A stretch of 64,000 nt of DNA from Moraxellaceae bacterium (lineage in GTDB: Bacteria > Pseudomonadota > Gammaproteobacteria > Pseudomonadales > Moraxellaceae). Below are positions 37,431-46,971 of the stretch, piece by piece. A program made the translations under genes and the position numbers. Each line of letters opens with the position of its first letter. Positions within the stretch are counted from its first letter, which is position 1. The DNA lies in assembly GCA_004173455.1 (NCBI GenBank), contig SECL01000001.1, positions 84,234 through 148,233 on the forward strand. Reading direction: 5' to 3'. Under the pieces are notes generated by a model that worked only from the letters and a program-made list of their open reading frames with translations, made no database searches and was not told where the DNA came from.

Positions 37431-37471
37431 AAAAACAGGACGACAGCGTATAGGCCGTCGTCCTGTTTTTT
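37431..37471. terminator. Bidirectional terminator
   Basis: A perfect 14-bp stem (37431-37444 with 37457-37470) begins with an A-run and ends with a T-run, serving the convergent START-domain and alcohol dehydrogenase genes. Confidence 0.92.
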
Positions 37472-37483
37472 TATATAAAGTGC

Positions 37484-38512
37484 TTATTCAAAATCAGCTT
37501 TTAGCACCACCCGGTAACGTGCCTTGCCATCACGCAAATGCTGAATGGCATCATTGATTTGCGACATGGGAAACACTTCCACGGTAGGCTCAACCTTGGT
37601 GCGGGCAGCAAAGCGGAGTAACTGGCGCAGTGCCAGTGGCGATCCGGTGGGAGAACCCGTAACTACCTTGGCACCGCCAATCAGTACTCCGGCTGGCACA
37701 GGCAGTGGTTCAAGCACCACGCCCACAGTATGAAACTTGCCTTCTGGTGCCAGCGCCGCAAAGTAAGGCATCCAGTCCAGACTGACATTGATGGTGTTAA
37801 TAATCAGGTCAAACTGGCCACGCAGGGCTTTGAGCTGGTCTTTGTCACGGCTATTAATCACCTGATCCGCGCCCATATCCAGAATTTCCTGGGTTTTATC
37901 GGGACTGGAACTAAACGCGGTGACTTCACAGCCCCACGCCTTGGCCAGCTTGATGGCAATATGCCCAAGACCGCCAATACCAATCACGCCAACTTTATGC
38001 ACCCCTTGAATCTGGTGACGCAGCAACGGATCAAACACGGTAATGCCACCACACAGCAATGGCCCTGCCACTTCAGGGTTGAGGTCATCCGGCACGGGGA
38101 TTACCCATTGCCAGCCAGCCCGCACCGTTTCGGCAAAACCACCAGCATGGCCGACGATGGTGGCGGTGGTGCCGTTCTGGCACAACACCTGTTTGCCACC
38201 AATACAGCAATCACAATGCTGGCAGCTATCGGCCGTCCAGCCAATGCCAACACGCTGGCCAACTTTCAGGCCTTTCTGTTGTGCTTCTTGGCCAAGCTCG
38301 GTCACAATGCCAATCACTTCATGTCCGGCAATCAGCGGGTATTTGGCACCGCCCCATTCGTTGTCAATCATGGACAAATCCGAATGACACACGCCGCAAT
38401 ATTCGACCTTGACTTCAACTTCATAGGCTTTGAGTTCGCCGGCATCATAGTCATAAGGTTGCAGGGGCTCACCCTGTTTTAGTGCTGCATAGCTACGGAT
38501 GGTGGTCATCAT
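37484..38512 (-). CDS. Zinc-dependent NAD(P) alcohol dehydrogenase (YahK/CAD-like)
   Basis: This 342-aa medium-chain dehydrogenase has the catalytic zinc site YCGVCHSDL and GHEVIG, the structural zinc loop [15 protein letters not shown] and the Rossmann motif [17 protein letters not shown]. These features match the cinnamyl-alcohol/aldehyde reductase subgroup that reduces a wide range of aldehydes with NADPH. A GAAGGAAT ribosome site precedes the ATG pair. It is probably monocistronic, in the cytoplasm. The real substrate is not readable from sequence. Confidence 0.92.
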   Translation of the reverse strand: MMTTIRSYAALKQGEPLQPYDYDAGELKAYEVEVKVEYCGVCHSDLSMIDNEWGGAKYPLIAGHEVIGIVTELGQEAQQKGLKVGQRVGIGWTADSCQHCDCCIGGKQVLCQNGTTATIVGHAGGFAETVRAGWQWVIPVPDDLNPEVAGPLLCGGITVFDPLLRHQIQGVHKVGVIGIGGLGHIAIKLAKAWGCEVTAFSSSPDKTQEILDMGADQVINSRDKDQLKALRGQFDLIINTINVSLDWMPYFAALAPEGKFHTVGVVLEPLPVPAGVLIGGAKVVTGSPTGSPLALRQLLRFAARTKVEPTVEVFPMSQINDAIQHLRDGKARYRVVLKADFE

Positions 38513-38571
38513 CTATTCCTTCAATCAATGTTCTGGCACAACAGTCTGGCAGGTCATTTACGGGCGCTGGC

Positions 38572-39186
38572 TTAGTCATGCGAGTGCAAGACGAATGATG
38601 TCGTGTAACGATAACAATGCGGATCATGATCACTGATCATCCCCACGGCTTGCATAAAAGCATGACAGGTGGTCGCGCCCACAAACTGAAAGCCTGCTGT
38701 TTTGAGTGCTTTTGACATTGCCAGACTTGCCGCTGTTTGCACAGGGTTTTGTGTGTAATTCTGAATGACCTGCGGTTGTAGTTTTGCATTGACAAATGAC
38801 CATAGCCATTTCACGGGATCAATGTCTTGTTGTTCCAGTACTAGCCAGCAGCGCGCGTTATGCACAATGGCGTTGAGCTTGCCACGATGACGGATCAGGC
38901 CGGCGTTGTGCAAGTACCGTGCAATATCATCCTCATCAAGTTTTGCCACTTTTTCCGGTAAAAAATCAAAAAAGCACTGCCGGTAGCCGTCGCGTTTTTT
39001 CAGCACGGTAAACCATGACAACCCCGCTTGCTGGCCTTCCAGACACAACATTTCAAACAAATATTGCCGGTCATGGCTGGGCGTGCCCCATTCGTGATCG
39101 TGATAGTGCTGATATAGCGGATCGCTGCTACACCAGTCACAGCGTGGGATCAGGGCATGAGCCAAAGTGGGGGATTGAGCTGTCAT
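38572..39186 (-). CDS. tag: DNA-3-methyladenine glycosylase I
   Basis: It removes 3-methyladenine from alkylated DNA, starting base-excision repair. The ATG at 39186 was chosen because a longer frame overlaps the upstream gene; 204 aa. Family motifs are CDWCSSDPLYQHYHDHEWG near the N-terminus, QQAGLSWFTVLKKRDGYR in the helix-hairpin-helix region, and the C-terminal FVGATTCHAFMQAVG followed by a SDHDPHC zinc ligand pattern. It starts four bases after the stop of the hydroxylase gene, so the two form an operon. Confidence 0.93.
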   Translation of the reverse strand: MTAQSPTLAHALIPRCDWCSSDPLYQHYHDHEWGTPSHDRQYLFEMLCLEGQQAGLSWFTVLKKRDGYRQCFFDFLPEKVAKLDEDDIARYLHNAGLIRHRGKLNAIVHNARCWLVLEQQDIDPVKWLWSFVNAKLQPQVIQNYTQNPVQTAASLAMSKALKTAGFQFVGATTCHAFMQAVGMISDHDPHCYRYTTSFVLHSHD

Positions 39187-39190
39187 GTTG

Positions 39191-40363
39191 CTATGACTGG
39201 GGTGAGCTTGGCGGATGTGGCAGCGTGGCTGGCGCTTTCTTTTTCTTGCGTTTTTTAAATGGATACACCAGCTGGTCGACAAAGCCTTCGGGTACTTTGG
39301 TGCCGGGTGTGGTGCCATAACGCTGCGGCAAATGAGAGGGCATATACGCCGTCTTAAAAATCACATCATAAATGGGCAAAAAAGCGGCAAAGTTCTTGTC
39401 CAGCGCCTCATCTTCGGACGAGTGATGCCAGTGATGAAACTCGGGCGTGGCAAGCATCCAGCGCAGATACGGAAAACGAAAGCGCACATTGGCATGGATA
39501 AAAATCGCATGAAAGGAAATAAAAATCAGGTATGCATAGGTGGCTGCTGGTGCAAAGCCTAAAAATAATAAGGGAATATAGCCCACAAATCGGTTCATGA
39601 TCAGCTCAGCCACATGCACACGACTGGAAGCCAGCCAGTCCATTTGCAGCGAGGAATGATGCACGGCATGAATGCGCCAAAGCCGCGGCACCTTGTGCAT
39701 GCTGCGGTGAATCCAGTAACTGAAAAAATCCACCACCAGCAGGATTTCAATAAACTGTAAGGCCAAGGGCTGGCTGCTCACCATCTGGTGCAACTGCGGA
39801 TTGATCCACTGGTTGAATAGCACCTGCGCCGGAATAATGGTAAAAAATGCCAGCAACTGAATGCCTAGATGGCTAAACATAAAATATTTCAGGTCAGTGA
39901 CCCAGCCTTTACGCAGGATTTTTTGCTGGTGATATTTGGCAAACATGCGTTCCATGGGAATAAACACCAGCGCCAGTACCAGCAGGGTTAAAATAAAATA
40001 ATCCAGTCCGGCATACATGTTGCGCGGCGCATAGGGATTGCCTTCAATTTGCCCACTGGCCAGCAAGGCCGCACAGGTATTTAAAAAAATCCCGCTTAAC
40101 CCCCACATCCGGTTGGGATTGCGAAACACCGAACACACCCCGGCAATAAAGCCAATAGCAATGCCGGCAAACAGCAAAATCTTGATCAGCAGTGGGTTAT
40201 ACACCGTGCGGAGTTCCGGCATGGTCAGCAGGTTGGGAAATAAAAAACAAAACGCAGTCAGGCAGCCCAGCAGGCCAAGGCTAATGGCAATAAATGCCGA
40301 GATTTTGCCATGGCCGTAATTGAGCGGCTGGTCTTCCAGATGTTTGCGGATCAGCTCAGTCAT
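39191..40363 (-). CDS. Membrane sterol desaturase/fatty acid hydroxylase family protein
   Basis: This 390-aa integral membrane protein has about five hydrophobic segments in its first half. The di-iron site is made of three His clusters: HRSMH, HAVHH and HHWHH. These define the fatty acid hydroxylase superfamily, which hydroxylates or desaturates lipids with oxygen. The C-terminus is a Lys/Arg-rich tail (KKRKKKK). The tag gene follows immediately, probably by chance of operon packing. The lipid substrate is unknown. Confidence 0.9.
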   Translation of the reverse strand: MTELIRKHLEDQPLNYGHGKISAFIAISLGLLGCLTAFCFLFPNLLTMPELRTVYNPLLIKILLFAGIAIGFIAGVCSVFRNPNRMWGLSGIFLNTCAALLASGQIEGNPYAPRNMYAGLDYFILTLLVLALVFIPMERMFAKYHQQKILRKGWVTDLKYFMFSHLGIQLLAFFTIIPAQVLFNQWINPQLHQMVSSQPLALQFIEILLVVDFFSYWIHRSMHKVPRLWRIHAVHHSSLQMDWLASSRVHVAELIMNRFVGYIPLLFLGFAPAATYAYLIFISFHAIFIHANVRFRFPYLRWMLATPEFHHWHHSSEDEALDKNFAAFLPIYDVIFKTAYMPSHLPQRYGTTPGTKVPEGFVDQLVYPFKKRKKKKAPATLPHPPSSPQS

Positions 40364-40468
40364 TGTTATTCCAGATTATTTCAATTTTTGTGTGGTTAAT
40401 ATGGAGCTGTTTTAGCATAAAAATTTTAATAAAATAAAGAACTTGTGCTGGCAATTAGCCCAGCCTAT

Positions 40469-40726
40469 TTATTGCCCCGGCATCTGCCAGCTCAGCCATT
40501 GTTGTTGTCCAATATCCCAAAATTCAAGACGGCTTAAATCCATCTCGGCAAAATTCACCCAGCTGTCCTGTCCGGATTTTTCATTAAAACCCGTACTGAT
40601 CAGCAGCGCATCTTCATTAATTTCCATGATCCAGCCTTGCAGCATAGAGCCGTTTTGCAGATAAATACGCTGCTGGTTACCGCTTTCGGCAAAATTTGCC
40701 ATGTGTTCTGCCAGTTCAATGGACAT
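40469..40726 (-). CDS. Small protein, possibly Sm-like fold
   Basis: This 85-aa protein has a good AGGAAACC ribosome site. The segment RIYLQNGSMLQGWIMEINEDALLIS resembles the first Sm motif of Hfq-like proteins, with the pattern N-G-x-x-L-Q-G and a following hydrophobic strand. There is no clear second Sm motif, so the resemblance may be superficial. It lies 45 bases before the M23 peptidase... on the same strand, downstream of it. Function unknown. Confidence 0.6.
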   Translation of the reverse strand: MSIELAEHMANFAESGNQQRIYLQNGSMLQGWIMEINEDALLISTGFNEKSGQDSWVNFAEMDLSRLEFWDIGQQQWLSWQMPGQ

Positions 40727-40771
40727 GTTGGTTTCCTAAAAATAAAAAGTAGCCCATATTCAAATAAGCCA

Positions 40772-41389
40772 TCACGACCTGAACAAATACAGGTAAGGAT
40801 TGACTGCGCCGCGTCCTTTACCCGCCAGATAAATGCCGTAATGCAAGTGCGGAGAGCCACCGCGTGCATTGCCGGTATTGCCCACATAGCCAATGACCTG
40901 ACCTTTTTTGACCCGGTCGCCAACCTGTAAGCCACGCTTGTGCTTGTCGAGATGCGCATAATAATGATAGCTACCAGCCGGCCCTGCAATCCAGATGACT
41001 TTTCCGCCCAAGTTGTTATTGCGCATATCCACCACCACGCCGGGCGTCGCACTTAACACCTTGGTGCCACGATCCGCCATAATATCAATGCCTTCATGGC
41101 GGCGGCCGCGACTGCGTGCTGCACCCCATGTGTCAGTGAGCCGGGCGGCTTTAATGCCCTTGACCGGAATCGGCAGACGATCGGATAGCGCCATGCTGCG
41201 TAACTGGGCAATTTGCGCTTGTGCGGCAGGGGGTAGGGGTTTTTTCTTGGGGGTGGACGCGCAGCCTGCCAAAATAACCAGCCCAGCAATCAGTAGGCCG
41301 CGTAACGAAAAGTGGCATAAGCCGCTAAGCATGCTGGGCACATTGAAGCCCAAAATATGAGGAGTCTGGGTTAAAACACGCGCCTTCAT
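40772..41389 (-). CDS. M23 (LytM) family metallopeptidase lipoprotein
   Basis: This 205-aa protein carries a lipobox (LVILAGC) and a LytM endopeptidase domain. The zinc ligands are the His and Asp in HEGIDI and the HLHYGIY motif; HYYAHLD lies between. Such enzymes cut peptidoglycan cross-bridges or regulate amidases, in the periplasm, bound to a membrane. The ATG at 41389 was chosen over a TTG; a second ATG at 41332 would give a more usual 24-residue lipoprotein signal. The small Sm-like gene follows it. Confidence 0.88.
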   Translation of the reverse strand: MKARVLTQTPHILGFNVPSMLSGLCHFSLRGLLIAGLVILAGCASTPKKKPLPPAAQAQIAQLRSMALSDRLPIPVKGIKAARLTDTWGAARSRGRRHEGIDIMADRGTKVLSATPGVVVDMRNNNLGGKVIWIAGPAGSYHYYAHLDKHKRGLQVGDRVKKGQVIGYVGNTGNARGGSPHLHYGIYLAGKGRGAVNPYLYLFRS

Positions 41390-41488
41390 CAATCCGTAAC
41401 CTTGCAGCTAGTCCAATCAGCCCTGATCATAACGCGCACCATTGGCCAATCCTACCCAAAAAAAATATTTTAATCGTTAAAAATAGAT

Positions 41489-42556
41489 TTAGGCCTGTTG
41501 TGCCAATACTTTTAGCATGGCCTTGGGTAAGCCCTTGGCGATGGCCTGTTGCTTTTGCAGCCACTGGCTATGGGCAAAATACTGTTGTAACGCCGCCGTT
41601 TGGGTTGTATCGACTTTGAATATCTGCGGGGTGAGAAACCAAGTAAAGTGAGTAAAAGAGTGCTTCACCACGGGCAAGCGATGATCAGCTAGCAGCTTAA
41701 AATGTTGTAAAAATGCAGCCATTTCCTGCGTGTCAACAATCGGCAAGCCATACAAGCCACCCCATAAGCCTTCACTCGGCCGCTGTTGCCATAACCATTG
41801 TCCGGTGTGGGTGTTTTCAATGATCAATACATTGGCATGTTTTTCAGGTGTTGCCACTTTGGCTTTTTTTTGTGGAAAATCCCGCACCCGGTTTTGCTGA
41901 TAGGCCTTGCAATCCTCTCGTAGCGGACAATACAGACACAACGGTTTTTTGCTGGTACACAGGGTGGCGCCCAGATCCATAATTGCCTGCGTGTAATCGG
42001 CATTGCGCTGGATTGGAGTCAACGCAGTAGCCAGTTGCCAAAGCTGCGCCACGACTGGACTCGACAGACTGTCACCGGCAATGGCCTGATGACGGCTGAG
42101 CACTCGTTTGACATTGCCATCCATAATGACGCCATACTGCTGCAAGCCCAGCGACATCAACGCACCAGCGGTAGAGCGACCAATGCCCGATAGTGCCATC
42201 CAGCCTTCTAGCGTATCGGGAAAACCACCCTGTGCCACCACCTGCTGTGCTGCTTTGTGCAGGTTACGCGCACGGGCATAGTAGCCAAGCCCTGCCCAGT
42301 ATGGTGCTACTTCATCCCAACTGGCCTGCGCCAGACTTTCTACAGTTGGAAAACGCTGCATAAACCGGTCAAAGTAATTCAACACCGTTTTGACTTGAGT
42401 TTGTTGCAGCATGATTTCCGACACCCAGACTTTGTAAGGGTCATCAGTCACTTGCCACGGCAGGTCATGGCGGCCATGCTGGTCAAACCAGTTCAGCAGG
42501 CGGCTGGCAAAATCGGAAGGGGATTGGTTTTCACTGGACAAAGAAAAAGCCACCAT
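41489..42556 (-). CDS. mutY: A/G-specific adenine glycosylase
   Basis: It removes adenine paired with 8-oxoguanine and so prevents G-to-T changes. The ATG at 42556 gives 355 aa, normal for MutY. The catalytic residues are Glu47 (SEIMLQQTQV) and Asp146 (GVIMDGNVKRV), next to the helix-hairpin-helix GIGRSTAGAL. The [4Fe-4S] loop has Cys at 200, 207, 210 and 216 in the proper C-x6-C-x2-C-x5-C spacing. The C-terminal NUDIX-like domain that reads 8-oxoG is present. The ribosome site is weak. Confidence 0.95.
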   Translation of the reverse strand: MVAFSLSSENQSPSDFASRLLNWFDQHGRHDLPWQVTDDPYKVWVSEIMLQQTQVKTVLNYFDRFMQRFPTVESLAQASWDEVAPYWAGLGYYARARNLHKAAQQVVAQGGFPDTLEGWMALSGIGRSTAGALMSLGLQQYGVIMDGNVKRVLSRHQAIAGDSLSSPVVAQLWQLATALTPIQRNADYTQAIMDLGATLCTSKKPLCLYCPLREDCKAYQQNRVRDFPQKKAKVATPEKHANVLIIENTHTGQWLWQQRPSEGLWGGLYGLPIVDTQEMAAFLQHFKLLADHRLPVVKHSFTHFTWFLTPQIFKVDTTQTAALQQYFAHSQWLQKQQAIAKGLPKAMLKVLAQQA

Positions 42557-42648
42557 TAACAATGATGACTTTATAGTGGGGGCAAAAACCAAAACCCAAA
42601 GTAACGTCCGATGGTTTAAGGTTTAATGCTTTGGGCTAATTTGTCCAG

Positions 42649-43392
42649 TTAGCCAAAAATCCGCTTAAAAAATGCCAGCATGGCTTCAGTGGACTGCTCG
42701 GCGGCCTGTGCATTAAAGCCCAGATCAATACCATTCAATCGCGCGCGGTCATCCGCCACCGGATTGCTAAAGCCATGCTTGGCACCGGGATACACATCCA
42801 CATGATAGCGTACTTGCGCGGCATCCATTTCCTGCCTGAACTGCTCCAGACTTTCCATGGACACCATACTGTCTGCTGCGCCATGTTCGATCAGTAATTC
42901 TGCCTTAACCTGTCCGGCCTTGGCAGGCAGTTTTGGGCTTAAATTACCATGAAAGCTCACCACACCTTTTAAATCAAAGCCTTCACGCGCCATGTCCAGT
43001 GCAATCTTGCCACCAAAACAAAATCCAATCGCCGCCATACGGTTGGCATCTACTTCTGGTTGTGCCGCCAGCATATCCAGTCCGGCTTTGGCATGTTGCA
43101 TCAGCAATTCCTGATTGGCCAGCATATCACTCATCCATTCGCTGGCCTGACTGGCCTGATCGGTGACTTTGCCATCGCCATACACATCAATCGCTAGTGC
43201 GGCATAACCCAGTGCTGCCAATTCCTCGGCGCGTTGCTTGGGGTAGGAGGTTAGTCCCCACCATTCGGGGCAAACCACAATACCGGGTACGCTGCCTTTG
43301 ACTTCTTTGGGCAGTGCCAAATGGCTTACCAGCGTGGTGCCTTCGGGTGAGGTATAGCGAAATTCACGGGATTCAATTGCAGAAGTAGTCAT
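42649..43392 (-). CDS. Dienelactone hydrolase family protein
   Basis: This 247-aa alpha/beta hydrolase has the catalytic Cys in GFCFGGK, an Asp in HGAADSMV and a His in YPGAKHGFSNP, the Cys-His-Asp triad of dienelactone hydrolases. There is no signal peptide. True dienelactone hydrolases act in chloroaromatic breakdown, but most family members have no proven substrate. It is probably transcribed alone. Confidence 0.9.
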   Translation of the reverse strand: MTTSAIESREFRYTSPEGTTLVSHLALPKEVKGSVPGIVVCPEWWGLTSYPKQRAEELAALGYAALAIDVYGDGKVTDQASQASEWMSDMLANQELLMQHAKAGLDMLAAQPEVDANRMAAIGFCFGGKIALDMAREGFDLKGVVSFHGNLSPKLPAKAGQVKAELLIEHGAADSMVSMESLEQFRQEMDAAQVRYHVDVYPGAKHGFSNPVADDRARLNGIDLGFNAQAAEQSTEAMLAFFKRIFG

Positions 43393-43529
43393 AGGTTATC
43401 ATCCAGTCGGCTGTTTTTGTTCAGGAAAACTAAACCAGTGTAGTCAAACCCCTAGAGACGTAAATACAGTTTGCACGGCCTTTTTGAATTGAAAATGTTA
43501 CGTGACCTGTTATAAAAAGAGCAGACAAC

Positions 43530-43555
43530 AAAAAAGCGACCTTAGCCGCTTTTTT
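43530..43555. terminator. Bidirectional A/T-flanked hairpin
   Basis: AAAAAAGCG (43530-43538) pairs with CGCTTTTTT (43547-43555) around an 8-base loop, the usual terminator shape. It lies downstream of the DUF1328 gene on the minus strand. Confidence 0.75.
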
Positions 43556-43674
43556 GTCAGGTTAACCCGATCATGTCAGCCATGATCTATAAAACCTTTT
43601 ACCTTGAGAACTTGCTTTTCAACAATGGTGTTTAGTATGTTTAATAAACAGTGTTGTTGACGCAATCTGCCGGT

Positions 43675-43836
43675 TTAAGGCATTCTGCCGCGACTAACAA
43701 ACGCCACCACAGCCAGAATAATAGCCACAACCAGGAAGATAATGGCAAAGTCTTGAGAAAGACCGGCGACACCACCAAAACCTAACAGACTAGCGATTAA
43801 GGCGATTACTGCAAAAATGATTGCCCAACGAAACAT
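43675..43836 (-). CDS. DUF1328 (YtjA-like) small membrane protein, 53 aa
   Basis: The protein begins [20 protein letters not shown], continues [20 protein letters not shown] and ends SRGRMP. Two hydrophobic helices around a short loop match the DUF1328/YtjA family of tiny inner-membrane proteins of unknown function. A GGAGA site lies seven bases before the ATG. It is a complete gene. Families like this often rise under stress, but nothing here shows its control. Confidence 0.9.
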   Translation of the reverse strand: MFRWAIIFAVIALIASLLGFGGVAGLSQDFAIIFLVVAIILAVVAFVSRGRMP

Positions 43837-44190
43837 GATGAATTCTCCATTTATAAAATTTGTTTTTTTAATATAGGGGGTTAAAAAAAATGGGCTGTTT
43901 ATTTTGTGTTCGGTTTTGCACCCTTATGTTGCGCTTTGAAATAAAATGACACATCCTGAAACTTCATATTAAATATTTATATATCAGTAAGTTATGTTAT
44001 TGTTAATTGGTTTTTGCTCTTGAGCACAGCTTACAGGAGGTGAACACTTTAGCGTCGCCGTTTGCACAGCTTAACCCAACTAAAATAATCCACCCACTGA
44101 GAACATGCCGAGCTTAGCGGTTTTGTATCAAAATATGACTTGTTGGTTGCCCAATCGACCTAAGTTTCCCAGTTTAATGGCTATATTGGG
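43837..44190. other. AT-rich gap, no gene seen
   Basis: I find no credible coding frame in these 354 bases. The right half has an AGGAGGTG stretch near 44036, but the frame behind it is only about 25 codons and does not look coding. The promoter of the DUF1328 gene must be in the left part. Confidence 0.5.
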
Positions 44191-44823
44191 CTATTTTTTG
44201 GATTTGGCACTCAATTGACGCAGCATTTCTATCACGGCAGGCAACAGGCTAATCCCAATAATGGCAAAAATCACATAGGTGAAGTTGTCTTTAACGATGG
44301 GCAGGTTGCCAAAAAAGTAGCCTAACCAGAGCAGTAATAAAATCCATGCCGTGCCGCCGATCAGGTTAAACATCAAAAATCGTGGATAGTGCATGTGGCT
44401 AACCCCGGCAATAAATGGGGCAAAGGTACGGATAATGGGCAGGAAGCGAGCAAAAATAATGGTCTTGCCACCATGCTTTTCAAAAAAGGACTGGGTTTTG
44501 AGCAAATGATCACGCTTGATAATGCGCAGGTTCATGTCAAACACGCGCGGGCCAATATAGCGACCAATTTGGTAATTGACCGAATCACCCAACACGGCGG
44601 CAAGCAATAACAAGCCACTCAGCAACACCGGATCCATAGCGCCTGTGGCTGCAATCGCACCTGCGGCAAATAACAGGCTGTCACCGGGCAACAGTGGCAT
44701 GACCACCAGACCGGTTTCCACAAAAATAATCAAAAACAGGATGGCATAAACCCACACGCCATAATCACGAACAAATTCAAGCAAATGCTGGTCGATATGC
44801 AAGATAAAACTAATCAGATCCAT
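44191..44823 (-). CDS. DedA family membrane protein
   Basis: The 210-aa inner-membrane protein has several hydrophobic segments and the family signatures FVETGLVVMPLLPGDSLLF and FARFLPIIRTFAPFIAG, with the acidic Glu and basic Arg residues needed for function in relatives. DedA proteins are thought to move lipids across the inner membrane or keep membrane potential. The ATG at 44823 replaces a TTG-led longer frame. It lies 127 bases downstream of the TetR regulator's stop, same strand. Confidence 0.92.
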   Translation of the reverse strand: MDLISFILHIDQHLLEFVRDYGVWVYAILFLIIFVETGLVVMPLLPGDSLLFAAGAIAATGAMDPVLLSGLLLLAAVLGDSVNYQIGRYIGPRVFDMNLRIIKRDHLLKTQSFFEKHGGKTIIFARFLPIIRTFAPFIAGVSHMHYPRFLMFNLIGGTAWILLLLWLGYFFGNLPIVKDNFTYVIFAIIGISLLPAVIEMLRQLSAKSKK

Positions 44824-44968
44824 GAAAACAGCGTCAGGCAAAATGTGCGCTAAATGCTAGCAATACTCAGGCAGGCTGTCAGTACATTGTATCTGTTAAA
44901 GCAAAATAAATAAGGCTGGCTTAATCCAGCACATGCAGGATTGTAAAAGCAAGATTATTGATGCAAAG

Positions 44969-45628
44969 TCATTGATGCGTTGCCAGTGTCCGCGACCCCA
45001 CAATGATCATGTGAATCATGTCCACGGTCTGGATGAGAATCAAATTTTGTCCGGCCATATCCAGTTCCATGGCACTGGCACCCATGGCAAACACCAGTCG
45101 GGTAATGGCCTTTGCCACCAGATCGGGAGCATGTAACTGATTGCCCAGCCGTTGTTCTAGCCTGACCAGATCAAGCTGGAGTTCGGTTTCAAAAAAGCCT
45201 AATTGCTGCTCTACGGCTTGTTTAAAGGCAGTAGAACCTACTTTGCCTTCGCGCAGCAGCAAGGGCAGGTAGCCGTGTTGCATGCGCAACTGCTCCATAA
45301 ACACTTCCATGGAGGTTTGCACTACGCTACGTTCACTAGATGCGCGTTGCCGTGCCGTACCAATAATACTGCGTAGCGCACTGCCCGCCTGCTCAATCAG
45401 CGCAATGGCCAGTTCATCAATATCCCGAAAATGTCGGTAAAAGCTATTGGGGGCAATCCCTGCTTCGCGTGCCACTTCGCGCAGGCTTAGAGAAGATACT
45501 CCCCGATGTGGCCCCAGCAGGTGCAATGCGGCATCAATGATTTCTGTCCGGCTAATTGACACCCGCCGTCCTTGTGGCACACGGTTTTCCAGATCAGTAA
45601 TGGGCGTGGTCGGAGGAGGCAGTTCCAT
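44969..45628 (-). CDS. TetR-family regulator of a desaturase module (DesT/FabR-like)
   Basis: This 219-aa protein has a short disordered N-terminus and the helix-turn-helix SLSLREVAREAGIAPNSFYRHFRDIDELA, nearly the same as in DesT and FabR, which sense the unsaturated-to-saturated acyl-CoA ratio. It is divergent from a ferredoxin reductase and desaturase pair, as in Pseudomonas DesT systems. A perfect palindrome lies between the two. It is paralogous to the regulator at 60007-60663. Confidence 0.9.
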   Translation of the reverse strand: MELPPPTTPITDLENRVPQGRRVSISRTEIIDAALHLLGPHRGVSSLSLREVAREAGIAPNSFYRHFRDIDELAIALIEQAGSALRSIIGTARQRASSERSVVQTSMEVFMEQLRMQHGYLPLLLREGKVGSTAFKQAVEQQLGFFETELQLDLVRLEQRLGNQLHAPDLVAKAITRLVFAMGASAMELDMAGQNLILIQTVDMIHMIIVGSRTLATHQ

Positions 45629-45700
45629 GAATCACCGGCAGCTTAACAAGACAGTTTCATTATAAAGACAAAAAACCAGAAAAGATAATATACAATTGTC

Positions 45701-45714
45701 TATACATATGTATA
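45701..45714. promoter_or_regulatory. Perfect palindrome TATACATATGTATA, candidate operator
   Basis: This 14-base palindrome lies between the divergent TetR and reductase genes, and its right end overlaps TATAAT (45711-45716), a possible -10 box for the plus-strand genes. It differs from the GTGTACA-type sites of the second module. Confidence 0.55.
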
Positions 45715-45749
45715 ATAACTCGTCTGTCCTGCCTTAATCATGGCTTATT

Positions 45750-46937
45750 ATGTCCAAAGAAATGTCAGCTATGCCAAACTCTATGTCTGTTTCCGAGCAT
45801 ACCTCGGGTTCTGTCTTGCAACGGCTTGGCCGTTTTGCGCAATCTGTTATGGATCATGATGCCGTGAATTTTTGGGCAGGCAAGTTGAATCCGCTGTGGT
45901 CGCTCAATCAACCCATGGCGCGGATTGTGGCGCGTGAAGAAGCTGCCAGCAATAGTGTGACCCTCATCCTCAAGCCCAATCGCCATGTGGTATTGCCACA
46001 GGCTGGCCAGCATCTCAATGTTGCTGCCGAGGTGGAAGGCGTACGCATTGCCCGCAGTTATAGTAGCAGTGCAGTGCTTGACCAACCCGGTTTGCTGGCC
46101 ATCACGGTGAAGCAAGTCAAGGGTGGGCGTTTAAGCAACTGGTTATGTCTGCAAGCGCGTGAAGGTGACGTGCTGTATCTGGGTCAGCCGTTTGGGGATT
46201 TTCAATGGCCTGTATCGCCGCAGCCCGTGTTGCTACTGGCAGCCGGCAGTGGGATCACGCCCATGATCAGCCTGTTACGCCAGTATGCCCAACATGCGGT
46301 CATGGGCATGCCATTACCCAGCAAGCAGGCAGTACAGCTCCATTACTGGGTGCGTAGCCGCGCTGAAGCCTGTTTTGTTGAAGAATTACAAGCACTGACC
46401 AGCATCCAGCCCAATTTTACTTTTCATCTGTATTTAACCCAACAGGATTTAAGCCCAGCGCAGGCAAGTCAACCGTATGCACAATATGGTCGCATACAAG
46501 CCAGCCACTTTGCCCAGCAGGAAGACCTAAACAACAGTCATGTGCTGGCGTGTGGCTCGGCGGGTTTTGTCAGTACTGCCCAGCAAATCCTGCACACCCA
46601 AGTGGCCTCATTTCAGGCCGAAGCGTTTTCACTGCCCAGCACTCATGCAGATAGTGCCAATACTGATCCTGCCAGCAACCAAACTGTGGAAATTACGCTG
46701 CAAAAACAACAGCGCATTTTAACCGTGCCTAGCGGCCAATCTATTTTGGAAGCTCTGGAAGCGCAAGGCATTTCGCATCCCAGTGGCTGCCGTATGGGAC
46801 TGTGCAACACCTGCGCCTGCCACAAGGTTTCAGGCAGCACCAAGCACATGATTTCCGGTGAGCAGCAGCATGAGGAAACCGCGGCCTTGCGGGTCTGTAT
46901 AAGTCAAGCGCGCAGTGATCTGGTGCTGGACATTTAG
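45750..46937 (+). CDS. Flavodoxin/ferredoxin reductase with 2Fe-2S domain (first module)
   Basis: This 395-aa electron-transfer protein has an FAD-binding segment (ARSYSSSAV), an NAD(P)H-binding segment (PVLLLAAGSGITPMISLL) and a C-terminal plant-type [2Fe-2S] domain with CRMGLCNTCACHKV and a distal LRVCIS. It should carry electrons from NAD(P)H to the desaturase that starts 34 bases downstream, as in DesB/DesC systems. Alternative ATGs lie at 45762 and 45771; no clear ribosome site chooses among them. Confidence 0.9.
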   Translation: MSKEMSAMPNSMSVSEHTSGSVLQRLGRFAQSVMDHDAVNFWAGKLNPLWSLNQPMARIVAREEAASNSVTLILKPNRHVVLPQAGQHLNVAAEVEGVRIARSYSSSAVLDQPGLLAITVKQVKGGRLSNWLCLQAREGDVLYLGQPFGDFQWPVSPQPVLLLAAGSGITPMISLLRQYAQHAVMGMPLPSKQAVQLHYWVRSRAEACFVEELQALTSIQPNFTFHLYLTQQDLSPAQASQPYAQYGRIQASHFAQQEDLNNSHVLACGSAGFVSTAQQILHTQVASFQAEAFSLPSTHADSANTDPASNQTVEITLQKQQRILTVPSGQSILEALEAQGISHPSGCRMGLCNTCACHKVSGSTKHMISGEQQHEETAALRVCISQARSDLVLDI

Positions 46938-46971
46938 AAATCATTAAAAAATAATTTGAGGATAGATTGCC

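Noticed and set aside
37730..38482. A 250-codon plus-strand frame across the alcohol dehydrogenase
   Set aside because: It is the antisense reading of a gene with intact zinc and Rossmann motifs on the minus strand.
44030..44120. Short gene behind AGGAGGTG near 44036
   Set aside because: The ribosome-like stretch overlaps the only GTG and the frame is about 25 codons with no protein-like character.
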